Shown: piece after piece, positions 1 through 10,943 of the stretch | Layout of the letters: the number at the start of each line of letters is the position of its first letter | How positions within the stretch are numbered: the stretch's first letter is position 1 | DNA from: Gentiana macrophylla | Lineage: Eukaryota > Streptophyta > Magnoliopsida > Gentianales > Gentianaceae | DNA: 64,000 nucleotides | Direction of reading: 5' to 3' | Assembly: GCA_026214975.1 (NCBI GenBank) | Contig: CM047805.1 | Span: forward strand, 5,084,001-5,148,000 | Notes under the pieces: model-generated | The model's input: the letters and a program-made list of their open reading frames with translations, nothing else | The model's database searches: none | Told to the model about the DNA's origin: nothing | Translations under genes and position numbers: made by a program

Positions 1-210
1 AAGTAAAAGTGTGTTATAAAAAGTGTTTATATATTTAGAAACCAATACGTCCCTCTCAAAAAAAAAAAAAAAAAAAAAAAAAAAAACAAAAAGTCATTTA
101 ATGTATTTTCCCTAACATATATTTATCCTAACATTTAATGTTTATATGTTTATTTCATTTTTCAAACAAATATTTATTATGAGATAACAGTATATATATG
201 TCCATAAACA
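1..210. mobile_element. Stowaway-like MITE remnant (copy 1)
   Basis: AT-rich stretch with a long A-run (about 60-86), closely matching 33075-33270, where the same sequence continues further left. Its inner part (fragments such as AATATTTATTATGAGATAAGAGTATAT) resembles the MITE at 30640-30896. Terminal repeats are decayed, so the boundaries are approximate. Confidence 0.35.
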
Positions 211-242
211 TTGCCAATATATGCTCTCGCAGGATTGGATGA

Positions 243-431
243 AGATCAATTTGGGGGCTAATAGAGACTCTTCCTTGGGAACAAGGGAGAGAAGCAACGT
301 ATGGCCAATGGCTATGGCGCAATCGAGTTGTATACGATCCAGACAAAGAACGACCTCATACGTTCATTTTTGTATCCCATGTAGTTAAGAGGGCTAAAAA
401 CCTGAGACTAGCTTGGAAGGACATGGGGTAA
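243..431 (+). pseudogene. LINE-like reverse transcriptase C-terminal fragment (copy 1)
   Basis: An open frame of about 62 codons bounded by an in-frame TGA at 240 and ending in TAA at 429-431. It contains WGLIETLPWEQGR, a QWLWRNRVVYD motif and a VKRAKNLRLAWKD tail. The W-LWRNR-V pattern is typical of the region after the zf-RVT zinc-binding domain of plant L1-type non-LTR retrotransposons. A splice-acceptor-like CTCGCAG lies just upstream, so a host exon cannot be fully excluded. The same fragment recurs at about 33310-33500 as part of the duplicated block. Assignment rests on motif resemblance only. Confidence 0.35.
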
Positions 432-486
432 AATAGTTTTCGATTTTTTGCCTGCTTTTTCTATTCTTAAAAACAATGTGAATGGT

Positions 487-632
487 GCCTAACGAGATTT
501 AAGATAATTGTATTTCATTGATTCAATTGAGTAGCAGTGGTATAAATATATAGGCCTATAACTACTTGGCCAACAAGTGACAATAAAATAAATACATAAT
601 AATAACATTTAGCTAATTCCAATATTTTCCTC
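487..632 (-). mobile_element. copia-A 3' LTR (copy 1), short
   Basis: On the minus strand, copia-A's RNase H region is followed by a purine-rich tract (GCGGGGGCGTGCCGAGGAAAAT) and then TATTGGAATTAGCTAAATG, a likely decayed TGTTGG LTR start. A TATA-like CTATATATTTATACC and an AATAAAATAC signal lie within about 120 bp. Ale/Retrofit copia elements have such short LTRs. No second LTR survives in the window to fix the ends, so both boundaries are estimates. Confidence 0.35.
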
Positions 633-1254
633 GGCACGCCCCCGCAATTTCGTGGGTAGTGGTTGAACACGAAGATTGGACTTAAATTAGTAAAACCGGG
701 CTGAGTCAACGGTTTGGTAAGGACATCGGCTAACTGATCCTTTGAGGAGATAAAACAGATGCCGAGCTTGCGGGCAGCAACTAATTCGCGAATATGGTAG
801 AAGTTGATCTTTATGTGTTTCGTGCGGGCGTGAAACACCGGATTGTGAGTAAGGTAGGTGGCGCCAATATTATCACAACAAAGAGTAGTCGGGGAAGACA
901 AGGAACCTACATATCAAGAAGAAGACTACAAAGCCACTGAAATTCTACGGCGGTGTTAGAAAAAGTCTTATACTCGGCCTCAGTGCTATTTTTTGAAATT
1001 GTCAAGTGTTGCTTAGTATGCCAACTAATGAGATTATCGCCAAGGAAGACAAATATGCCACAACAGAACGTCGATTATCACTATCAGTTGCCAATCATAG
1101 TCAAAATAAGTCCGGAGCGAAATAGAGGAGCTATGGGAAAAGAAGAGACCATCAGAGATAGAGTGTTTAAGATACCGAAGAATGCATGTAACTGCAACCT
1201 AGTGAGCATCGGTAGGCGAATGCATATACTTAATAACCTTGTATATCGTACAGG
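633..1254 (-). pseudogene. copia-A RNase H / RT C-terminus, part 1 (copy 1)
   Basis: The minus strand encodes the RNase H end of a Ty1/copia polyprotein. The open part (515-901) has CCDNIGATYLTHNPVFHARTKHI, then FISSKDQLADVLTKPLTQP, the usual C-terminus of copia RNase H. The portion 901-1250 aligns with the better preserved copy at 33974-34330. Frameshifts and stops interrupt the frame. The gene is cut at 1254 by insertion of gypsy-A and resumes at 12558. The motif style resembles the Ale/Retrofit lineage, which is an inference. Confidence 0.8.
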
Positions 1255-2862
1255 TGTTAAGGCCAAATTTATATGATTATTAAGGGTGTATTTCATTATT
1301 ATTTCCCCACATTTGCATAGTTACATGAGAATTAAGGGTTTAAGTGTAATTATTTAGTAGGGATGATTCTAATATGGTTATTTGCAAAATTGATTATTTT
1401 ATTTGTTAAATTAATGGAATTATTATTATTTGAGTTTTATTACATTTTGCAATGTTTATTTATCCTTTAGGAGGCTGAATTTCGAGTGCTAAAGAGGATA
1501 AATGAAGCTCAAGTCGAATTATTCAAGATAGAGTTGGAATTGGCTTGAAGGAAATGGATAAAGATGAAGAGATCCGATCCTAAGCATTGCAAACGAGCGT
1601 CTGCATCCCGTCCATTCCAGACGGGCGCCCATCGATCTTGGGCGGCGGCGAGTAATGAATCGGCGTCCATGCGGCGTCGAATCGTATTTTACATTCGATC
1701 TTGAGCGAAGCCAAGCGCACGTTCATGCTCCGTCCAGGCATTCTGGACGGGCGTCTGGTTGTTCAAACGAGCGTCCGGTGCCGACTTATTCCCTAACCGA
1801 CTTAGCACTCTATAAATATAGCAGTAGCCCCAACCCTAAGGATATAACTTTTCATAGCCGCAATTTTCACAAAAGAACTGCGCCCCAAAACCACTTTTAC
1901 ACAGAGATGCAAATCTCCAATCCAACAATATTCTTCTCCAATATGATTGTTGGCTAGAAACCTTGTAGTGAGTCGACGGAGGAAGCCCATCAACAACCAA
2001 ACCAACTAGAGGAGTTCGATACTTGATGTGTAGTGAGTTTATTTCATAGTTTTTCATTACTTTGGATCTGTTTTGTATTGTTTAAGTTTTGTTGAATTAA
2101 GATTTGATGAACCGATCTATGTTTAATTGATGCTTGAATTAATATATGAAAGTATGTTATTTAAGTTTGATTTCATTCAAAGTAATGCATCTAATCATGT
2201 TGTAAGCGATTAAGCATGTTTAGTTGAGTAAAAAGCTTGGAAACAATCTCGTGATTTCGTTTTGATTGCATGTTTAGTTTGTCTGAAAAGATAAACGAAA
2301 CCTTAGAAATTTGATTGAAGATATTTGATCGAATTCGTGAAAAATCACTACTAAAAACTATGTCTTTAGATCACCATCTAGTTGGGATTGTTTGTTGATG
2401 GGTGGATTCGTTGCCTCGCTGTGTTTTCCTTTAATTGTTTGAATCAAATCGTTTAGATTAAGTTTAGTTTAAGTTCTAGTTTTATTAACCCTAATTTCCT
2501 GCTGTTTTCCTGCACTTTTTTGCTTCAATTCGTAGCCAGACGCCCGTCCGAAATATTGAACGGTCGTCCACTAGTTTATACTTTCAGACGCTCGTTCACT
2601 TTAGTGAACGCTCGTTCATCTTTCTGTTTTTTCTTATTTTCGCTTGTTTTTATTCTTGTTTTAGTTTTAATTCTTAGGTTCGAGTTTTAGTTAGTTTTGA
2701 CCTTAGTTTAGATAGATAATTGTGACATAATCGATATAGGTTTATACTTGAATTCGATAAACATTCCATTCCTTAGGACGACCGATAACATCCTTTACTA
2801 CAGATCCTTATACTTGGGGTGTGTCGGTATTATAAATTTTAAAACTAGTTTTTTACCGAACA
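1255..2862 (+). repeat. gypsy-A 5' LTR
   Basis: 1608 bp starting TGTTAAGG and ending ACCGAACA. It contains a TATA box (CTCTATAAATATAGCAG, about 1808-1824) and an array of CG-rich motifs related to AACGAGCGT and GACGGGCG on both sides of it (1590-1780 and 2540-2620). Compared with the 3' LTR, most differences are short indels clustered in the CG-rich part. Confidence 0.93.
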
Positions 2863-2868
2863 AGTTTT

Positions 2869-2886
2869 TGGCGCCGTTGCGGGAAT
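2869..2886 (+). promoter_or_regulatory. gypsy-A primer binding site (tRNA-Asp)
   Basis: TGGCGCCGTTGC followed by GGGAAT lies 6 nt after the LTR. It is complementary to the 3' end of plant tRNA-Asp(GTC), which ends in CCCCGGCAACGGCGCCA, apart from one missing C and one substitution. Gypsy-B carries the perfect 18-nt form. Confidence 0.85.
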
Positions 2887-3527
2887 CGTAACGGTTGTCG
2901 GATTCTTTTAGGTATAAAATTTTATATCGATTCTAATTTTAATTCGTAGATCTGAATTTTAGAATTACGTTTATTTTTTGTTTTCGTCTTACCTTGTTTT
3001 ATTTAATTCTATTTTCCTTCAATTATTTTCTTTAATTTTTGATAGTTATATTAGTTTCGTAATTTTAGATTTGTTTTTGTAATTTTAGATTAGCCTTTAT
3101 TTATTTCCGTCACGTTCTTTTAGTTTCCTTAATTATTTCTATTTCGTTTTAAGTTTTAAGCCTTAGTTTTAGATTTTGAAGTGCAGACGAGCGTTTAAGA
3201 ACTTGAACGCCCGTCCACTTCAATCTGTTCTCCCGAACGACCGTTCATAAATCTGAGCAGCGTTCAGCCAACGAACGCCCACTAACACTGCTGGGCCTTG
3301 ATTCGATCTGTTCAATCATCACTTCTTTTCTATCTTCTCTTCTCTTTTCTTTTCTCCATCTAAACCATCAAACCTTTTCTAAACCTGTTCTAACAACCCT
3401 AAGGTTGATTTCTTCCTTTTCCTTTCTTCTGGTTTATGCAAGCGAGAAGTAAGAAGGACTTCTAATCTTCGATCCCGAGCACGAACGATCTATTTTTGGA
3501 AGGAGGCTTTTCCCGATTTGGACATAA
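2887..3527 (+). other. gypsy-A leader
   Basis: T-rich untranslated leader between the PBS and gag. Around 3180-3280 it repeats the CG-rich motif family of the LTR (GACGAGCGTTTAAGAAC, GAACGCCCGTCC, GAACGACCGTTC). No coding frame is evident. Confidence 0.6.
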
Positions 3528-5413
3528 TGGCGAGATCAAGATCCACCAATTCCAAATCCTGATCCCCAAGCTCAGTTAAATTTAATACTTCAGCAGATGC
3601 AAGCTCTGCAGCAACAACAGAATCAACAAGCTGGCATAAATCAACAACTTCAACAATTTAGACAAAACCAGCTTAATCAATTGAACCAGGACCCCTACAC
3701 CCCATATCTAAATCAAGATTTTCTCGAGGGGCATAGACCTATTCGTCCTCCTGACATGGGAGGAGTGAACTTTGATCTAAAGAACGGAGTAGTTGCTCTA
3801 GTTCAGAATAGCTCTTTCCATGGTACTGCTCAGGAAGATCCACACGACTTCTTGTCCACATTCGTACAAATCTGTGAAGCAGGCCATTATCCTGGTGTTG
3901 ATTCTGAGATAGTTAAGTTAAAGCTATTTCCTTTTGCTTTGAAAGGTGAAGCAAGTCGGTGGTTTAAATCGTTGGCACATCATTCTCTCCATACATGGAA
4001 TGATGTCAAAAGAGCCTTCACTCTTAAGTGGGTTTCACCAGGCAAGATTATGGAGATGAAACGGGAAATAGCTACGTTTGAGCAGTTGGAGGATGATCAT
4101 TGGCAAAGCTTGGGAGAGATTGAATCTCTTGATGAGGAAATGCCCCAATCACACATGAGTTCTTTGGAGGCTTTCTATAGAGGTGTCTCTCAACCTAATA
4201 GAGACTATCTTGACTCCACACTCATGGATCCTTCTTAGGGGAGGCGATGAGAGGCGCCATAGAGTGGCGAAACCATCGCCAAGAACAATATGTGGTCGAC
4301 CCCCAAGAAGACCAATGTCGTTAAGAAAGAAGTCACGCAAGCGATCCCGATACAAAGTCGTTGGTTGCTCGAGATGGAATTGATAAGCAAGCGGTGGCCA
4401 ATCTTTGACGCTTGACCTTTTGATCTTGGAATGCGGTAGGAGCGGAGGTGACGGAAGAAATAAATCTAATGGATAATCAAAACCAACCCTTCCGAAACTT
4501 TAACCAGAATCAGAACTACTCGGGATTTCAACGACAAAACTTCAATCAAGCCAAGTTACCACCTGGCCCTTCAAATTCGAATTCTTTTAACTCAAACTAT
4601 CAAAGGACGACTCCCAACTCCCAAAGGCCGCGGGGGTGGATGGAACCAAACTCAAAATCATACCACCTCATGTGTCCTCAACACAAATTTGATGAAATTT
4701 GGTAGACATGGTGAAGACTCGTCTACTAGTGTTAAAGCTATTGAGAGACAAGTTGGTCGGATGGCGGACCGGCCAAGCAAGCGAGACCTCACGGTAAACT
4801 TCCGAGTTATACCGAGAGAAACCCAAAAGTCGATGTGAATGTTTGCACTGCCATTACACCACAATGGGAGTATGGACAAGAAGAGGAGTTGAATGAAGTA
4901 ACGTTGAGAAGTGGTAAGAAAAGGTGAATCCGGCAAGATGTCGGAAGCGAGTAGCCCCTCCCGACGCCAAGAGTTCGGGAGGGAAATCGAAAAACACATG
5001 CCGAAGAAAGCAACGATGAGGAGCTTAGTGACAATTCTTCGGAGGACGAAAATAATTCTGATGATGAGGAAAGAAAGGAAAGTCAAGGGGCGGTACCCCT
5101 GACTAAGAAAAAGAAAGAAAATTTCGTGAGATGGAAGGATAAGGATGATGAGGCGATAAAGAATCAGGCCACAGGGAATGATAAAGCCCTTCCTTATCCC
5201 CCAAAAAGGAAAGAGAAAGCCCTCACTAATGACAAGCAGTATGCTGGAGTGAGGAGGATTCTTAGAGACACTCAAGTTAGTATGCCCTTAGCCGAGGTAT
5301 TAACTGAAATGCCTAAATGCTCTGAGTATCTTAAAGAATTCTGTGGGAGTAAGAGAAAGCTTCAGGGGATGGCTGAAGAAGTGCTACGCGAAGATTGCGC
5401 GATGGTTTCATAG
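3528..5413 (+). pseudogene. gag: gypsy-A gag (nucleocapsid/capsid), broken
   Basis: The frame could start at ATG 3528, and an open segment runs to 4238. It has a Gln/Asn-rich N-terminus (QALQQQQNQQ), then a Retrotrans_gag-type core with FALKGEASRWFKSL and EDPHDFLSTFVQICE. A stop after 4236 and several frameshifts follow. Later open pieces encode an Asn/Gln-rich linker (FRNFNQNQNYSGF, near 4480-4620) and a Lys/Glu-rich tail (5126-5413, with RRILRDTQVSMPLAEVL) that leads into protease. Gag would form the virus-like particle. No CCHC zinc knuckle is obvious, perhaps because of the frame damage. Confidence 0.8.
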
Positions 5414-6388
5414 AAAATTGTTGTTAAGCGAGGTGATCCTGGAAGACCTTCAATCTCTTGTGAAATTGAAGGCCACATATTCGAAAATGTCTTATGCGAC
5501 TCAGGGGCCTCTATTAATGTGATGCCATTAAACGTATGAAAAAAGCTCGGGTTAGATAAAAAGATGCGGAACGCCTATTATTTCTCTTGGATGGTGAGAC
5601 AGATCTAGCGGTCTGCGGCGGTTGTGTAGCTAATGTTCTCCTTCAAGTTGAACATTTAGTCTTCCCTACCGATTGGGTTATTCTAGACTATCCACCTGAT
5701 AAGGAGATGCCTCTAATTCTAGGCCGAACCTTTATAGACACCTCTAACGCTCTCATCGACTTCTGCAAAGGACAGATTACTCTTAGAGTCGATGACACAT
5801 CCGTCACCTTCACACGAGGGAAAAGTCCTGGAAGAACCATAACTGATGAAATATCGTTTGTTGAAGCAATTTACGAGGATGAAAAAGATGCCTACTCTGA
5901 AGAAGCAGAGGAGTTGACAGAGATAGGTGTTTTTGAAGTCATGGACATTGAAGATCAAGCTGACTGCGGACCATCTTCTAATTCATTACAGCCCGTTGTC
6001 ATTGACGAGTCATCTTCACTCGCTCACACTGAGCCTGTTAGTGAGTTAGAAGCATGGAGATGCCCAGCAACAAACGATGATCTCAAAGAATCGAGTCGGG
6101 GAAGACTTCATCCCTGGTGAAGAAGAAGCTCTGATGGGTAGTTGGGACGAGGTTGACTTTTGGAAAGAAACTACTCATTGGGAAGTAGATGATTGGGAAG
6201 AGCTGGCAGAAGAGCTTAAAGATGAAGAGTTAAGAAAAATGATCGATCACAAGAAAAAGGAAGCAAGTGTTGACCGGAGGATTCCGATGGATGATTTGAT
6301 CCGTGCCTTTTCGGGGTTGAGCCTCGGGAAGATGAGTTATTCTTTAGTCAACCACTCCAAGCTCATAAAGAGAAAGGTGGCCCGTTAA
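5414..6388 (+). pseudogene. gypsy-A aspartic protease and linker
   Basis: A retropepsin-like segment carries CDSGASINVMPL near 5492-5530, where DSGA is the catalytic Asp motif, and MPLILGRTFIDTSNALIDF near 5707-5763, the usual flap and LGR-F motif of Athila-like proteases. A TGA interrupts the frame soon after the active site (near 5540), and a long acidic linker (5860-6388) follows in shifting frames. The protease would process the Gag-Pol polyprotein. Confidence 0.78.
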
Positions 6389-6429
6389 AGTCTAGTATTG
6401 AGCAACCACCACTCATCGATTTAGAGCTC

Positions 6430-7243
6430 AAACCGCTCAAACACCTTAAGTATATCTTTCTTAAGGATGGAGGTAAATTTCCTTTGATCATTTCTTGAAA
6501 CTCGACCACTGAGCAAGAAGCACACGGTGATAGAAGTGCTTAAAAGAATATCCTCGCATTCGGATGGCAAGTGGGTGATATCCGAGGAATCGACCCGAGA
6601 TGTATGCATGCATAAAATCCGAGCGGAGGAGGAGCTAAAAGGTTAGACAACCTCGAGAGAAGGGTGAATCCGCATATGCAGGAGGTTGTCAAGAAAGAAG
6701 TGATAAAGTGGCTTGACATGGGCATCATCTATGCAATCGCCGATAGCGAGTGGGTCACCCTACTCAAGTTGTGCCAAGAAGGCGGAATCACAATCGAAAA
6801 AGAATGAAAAAGGGGAGGAAGTTGCCTTACGACTCGTGACGAGCTCTGAGTCTCGTATTGACTATCGTAGACTTAATGAGGTTCTTGCCAGGACCACTTT
6901 CCCCTACCCTTCATTGACCAGCTTATTGAACGACTGAGTGGTCATAATTATTATTGTTTCCTCGATGGATATTCTAGTTACTTCCAGATAGCCATCGACC
7001 CAAATGACCAGGAGAAGACTACGTTTACGTGTCCATCAGGCACTTTTGCTTTCCGCAGGATGCCTTTCGGCCTCTGCAATGCACCCGTGACTTTTCAACG
7101 GTGCATGTTGGCCATCTTCGATGGACTTGTGGAAAAATGTATGGAAGTCTTCATGGATGACTTCTCAGTCTATGGCGATAGCTTCGATGGGATCTTGGCG
7201 AATCTAGATATGGTACTTCAACGTTTGTGTTGAAAAGAATTTA
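6430..7243 (+). pseudogene. gypsy-A reverse transcriptase
   Basis: Ty3/gypsy RT in several frames: VKWLDMGIIYAIADSEWV near 6700-6755, DYRRLNEVLARTTFPYP near 6860-6910, then an open run at 6930-7200 with GYSSYFQIAIDPNDQEKTTF, FRRMPFGLCNAP and the catalytic FMDDFSVYGDSFD (FMDD at 7150-7161). These are the palm and finger motifs of Athila-like RT. Frameshifts near 6770-6830 and 6935 and a stop near 7232 prevent a full product. Confidence 0.9.
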
Positions 7244-7910
7244 GTGCTTAACCGGGAGAAATGCCATTTTCTAGTTGATGAGGGGATCGCTCGGGACACA
7301 AGGTGTCCGCACCGTATTCAAGTTGATAAGGCCAAAGTAGAAGCCATTGAGAAAATGTCGCACCTAAAACCATCAAAGAGGTACGCGGCTTTCTTGGTCA
7401 TGTTGGCTTCTGCTGCACGATTTATTAAGGACTTTTCCACCATCGCCAAGCCCCCTGTCCAACCTTCGAAAGATGATGTTGTGTTCTTGTTTGATGAGAA
7501 ATGCAAGAAAGCTTTCAATTGCTTGAAGGAAAAGCTCATAAGTGCCCCTATCTTAATCGCTTTGATCGACTAAGCCTTTTGAATTATTATGCGATGCCTC
7601 TAACTACGTGAGAGGCGCAGTTTTAGGTCAAAGAGTTGATAAAAGGTTCAGGCCCATTTATTATGCGAGCCGCACCTTGAACCCGGCTCAATGCAATTAT
7701 ACCACAACTGAGAAGGAATTCTTAGCTGTTGTTTTTGCCATTGACAAGTTTTTGTTTGGACCGACCATGCAGCCTTGCGCTACCTTATGGACAAAGCAGA
7801 TGCAAAACCAAGGTTACTTCGATGGATTCTCGATTTTACAAGAGTTTGATCTTGTGATTAAAGATAAGAAAGGTTGTGAGAATATTGTGGTGATCATTTA
7901 TCTCGCTTAG
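7244..7910 (+). pseudogene. gypsy-A RT connection and RNase H
   Basis: Follows RT directly. An open run at 7244-7573 has NREKCHFLV and AARFIKDFSTIAKP (thumb/connection), and 7608-7910 has GAVLGQRVDKRFRPIYYASRTL and NYTTTEKEFLAVVFAIDKF, typical of the gypsy-type RNase H domain that removes the RNA strand. A short frameshift near 7570 separates the pieces, and the C-terminal part (WTDHxAL equivalent) is damaged near 7780. Confidence 0.85.
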
Positions 7911-7975
7911 TAAATGAGGGTGAGAGAATCACAATGATATAGGCATTGATTTTCCGATCGAGCAATTGATGAAGC

Positions 7976-9514
7976 TTGAAACGGTTAGGCCGTGGTATGT
8001 CGACTCACGTCAACTATTTAGCGAGTGGTCATTTAGAGGACATGACGATCGAGGAGAAGAAAAAGTTCTTTTCTGATCTTAAATATCTCGTATGGGAAGA
8101 TCCTTATTTGTTCAGAGTCTGTAAGGACGGATTGCTTCGAAGGTGTGTTCCGGAGCATGATCAGTGGGATATCCTAGAACAATGCCATAGCGGTCCTACC
8201 GGAGGTCACTATGGAACACCGAAGACGGTTGCAAAAATCCTTCAAGCTGGATTCTATTGGCCGACTCTGTTTAAAGATGCAGAAGCCTATTGTAAAGGTT
8301 GTGATAGGTGCCAGAGAACTGGACGGCAGAGTAGTAGGATGGAAATGCCACTTAAGCCCATTCTCGAATGCGAAGTTTTCGACGTTTGGGGCATAGATTT
8401 TATGGGACCCTTTCCATCTTCGTGCGGTAATAAATATATCCTCGCCTCAGGTCGACTATGTTTCCAAGTGGGTTGAAGCCATAGCTAGCTACCAAACTAA
8501 TGATCATAAAGTCGTGAAGAAATTCTTGCAAAAGAATATCTTTACCAGATTCGGCTGTCCGAGAGCACTCATTAGTGATGAAGGTACCCATTTTTGTAAT
8601 GCGCCGCTTGATAAAATCCTTGAAAGATATGGTGTCAAACACAAAGTTGGTACACCATATCATCCCTGCACCGATGGCCAAGTCGAGGTGAGCAAACAGA
8701 GCTTGAAAGGAATTTTTTAGAAGACCGTGAACAATAATCGATCTAATTGGAGTCTTAAGTTGGATGACGCATTGTGGGCTTATCGATCGCATTTAAAACC
8801 ACGATGGGCACGTCACCCTTCCAATTGGTCTATGGAAAAGCTTGTCATTTACTGTCGAACTTGAACACGAGCTTTCGGGCAATTAAATTCTTAAATTTCG
8901 ATAGCCAATGCGTGGGGAGAAACGGTTGTTACAATTGAACGAGCTCGATTTAATTGCACTCAGAGCGTCACGAGAATGATAAGCTTAGCAAGGAAAGAAC
9001 AAAGATACTCCATGACGCTAAGATCAAGGACCGAAAATTCAAAGTTGGTGAGATGGCTTTACTCTATAATACTAGACTTCACCTGTTTCCGGGTAAACTC
9101 AAGTCTAGATGGTCTGGTCCCTTTGAGATTCTCGAGGTTAATCCAAGTGGAGTAATTACTTTGAACGGGTATGGTAATCAAGCTTTTAAAGTGAATGGCC
9201 ATCGACTTAAGAAATATTTTGGGCAACCAAAGGAAAAGCCTGAGACTCTTTATTTCCAAAGAAGAGATGGGAGTACGGATGTCCTGATTTGTGAAGAGAT
9301 TCCATCTTATTTCTTTGAGTCAGATGATGACATTCCTACCTCTACCTGTGAGGAACCTTCTTCTGAGACTCCTGAGCATGTTAGCACACCTATGCCTATC
9401 ATCCGCAAGAACACGAAGAAGGGAGTCAGTGTAGTTTGGAGAGAAAAGTTTAATGATCTTATTGCGCACTTGACTTGTTGTTGTGGTGAAAATCATTTCC
9501 GCCCCAATACTTGA
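7976..9514 (+). pseudogene. gypsy-A integrase
   Basis: The zinc-binding part reads HSGPTGGHYGTPKTV then FYWPTLFKDAEAYCKGCDRCQ, an integrase H2C2 domain, near 8190-8320. The catalytic core has GIDFMGPFP (first Asp, near 8392) and LISDEGTHF (second Asp, near 8570). YHPCTDGQVE supplies the Glu near 8685. The C-terminal domain KSRWSGPFEILEV lies near 9100. An extra Ser/Thr/Glu-rich tail runs to 9514. Breaks occur near 8450 and 8720-8950. Confidence 0.88.
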
Positions 9515-10929
9515 TTCCGACATCTTGGCGGCGGTCGTTAAACCAAAGTGGCCCGATCCGGGTTGATCTTTTGAAATCTGTGTCAAGCTATTGACATTAA
9601 AAGAGCGCTCCTAGGAGGCAACCTAGTTTTCTTTGTTTGTTTTCTTTTCTTAGGTTGTTTTGTTTTCTTGTTTTTAGAAATAGTACTCTAGTGGCGTGTT
9701 GATGGTTATTCCCTTTACTCGTGTTGTAAGTGTTTTGTGTTATGTGTTGCTCATATACCCCGTGTACCCCGAGATTATATGGTATGTCGAGTGTGGCAGA
9801 TACTTTTGAGCAGGTTCGCAAGCTTTTATGTCCAGTGTTGTCTATTCGAGTTGTCGCGGTACATTCATGCTCCGGCCTGACCTCTGCAACTTTCATCCGA
9901 CAACCACTGTTGAAACCAGCTAAGTATTCTTTTCTTTTATTTGCACATTCTGAGGACATAATGTGATTTACGTGTGGGGGGGTAAATTGGGTATGTTTTC
10001 ATGCTATATCCTTTGAAATATGAGTGAATGTTAAATTTCCACGAAATTTAAATTTTTGTTAGTCTCGAGCATGTAATTGGAACAAATGCTTGCTAGTTGT
10101 AGTTTTCTAACGATGATAGTATGTGACTTAGTGAGATAATTATAGCATGTCTTTACTGTTATGAAGATAGTATTCATTTTTCACTCACGAAAGCCTTTGA
10201 TATTGAAGCAAGATTTTTGAACTATATCCTTTCATTGTTTTAGTGATTTATCTTAGGAAGGTCAGTATAGTAACACCTTAGTTAGACCGGGTGCTGTGAA
10301 TATCATAAAGTTCGAATGTGATAAGTGAGATGTAACTTATGTCTTGAAGAAAAGAATGAATAAACAATCATAATAAATACGTTTGTCGAAAGCTGGTCGA
10401 TGATCTGGGTGAGGTAGGGTATACCACGTATGTCCTATACCACTATGATGACCAGAAGCTCACGACAGTTGAAAGAAGCTACCTTATGATTTGAGTAGGT
10501 AGGGGATTATCTCGAAATGTCCTATTCTACTATGATGGGTAAAAGCTCATTTCGATATGCGTCAAATTTGAAATTTTGAAAATGATGAGTAAAAATAAAG
10601 TGAAGTCTTTGTTATCATGGATCTTATACTCAGTGAGAACAAAGATGATATGTTTGTAGGGATTATCCTACCGAGTGCGTGGGAAGGCTTTGAGTGGAGC
10701 TATTATCTTTATATCTAAGATAGTCATTGGATTTTTGAGAGGATATTTCTTTGAAAGTCTTGTTAAATTTGAAAAGGGCTTGTCACACATACACTGAATC
10801 TATCTCTGTGATGGTATTGTTTGCTATAGTTGTTGTATCTTTTGTTACGTGAGTTAGAGATCTATGTGGATTACATGAAAGTTGAGCTATAGTTTTGATT
10901 GTTTTGTCCGAGGACGTACAAAAAGCTAA
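9515..10929 (+). other. gypsy-A long 3' non-coding spacer
   Basis: About 1.4 kb between integrase and the polypurine tract without a convincing frame. It includes two imperfect repeats around 10404-10460 and 10493-10550 that share GTCCTAT-C-ACTATGATG and an AAGCTC end. Athila elements can carry an env-like ORF here, but I find no such frame. Confidence 0.6.
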
Positions 10930-10943
10930 GTGTGGGGTGTTGT
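10926..10943 (+). promoter_or_regulatory. gypsy-A polypurine tract
   Basis: AAGTGTGGGGTGTTGT immediately precedes the 3' LTR and is the expected plus-strand primer position. It is a short purine run typical of Athila-like elements. Confidence 0.7.
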
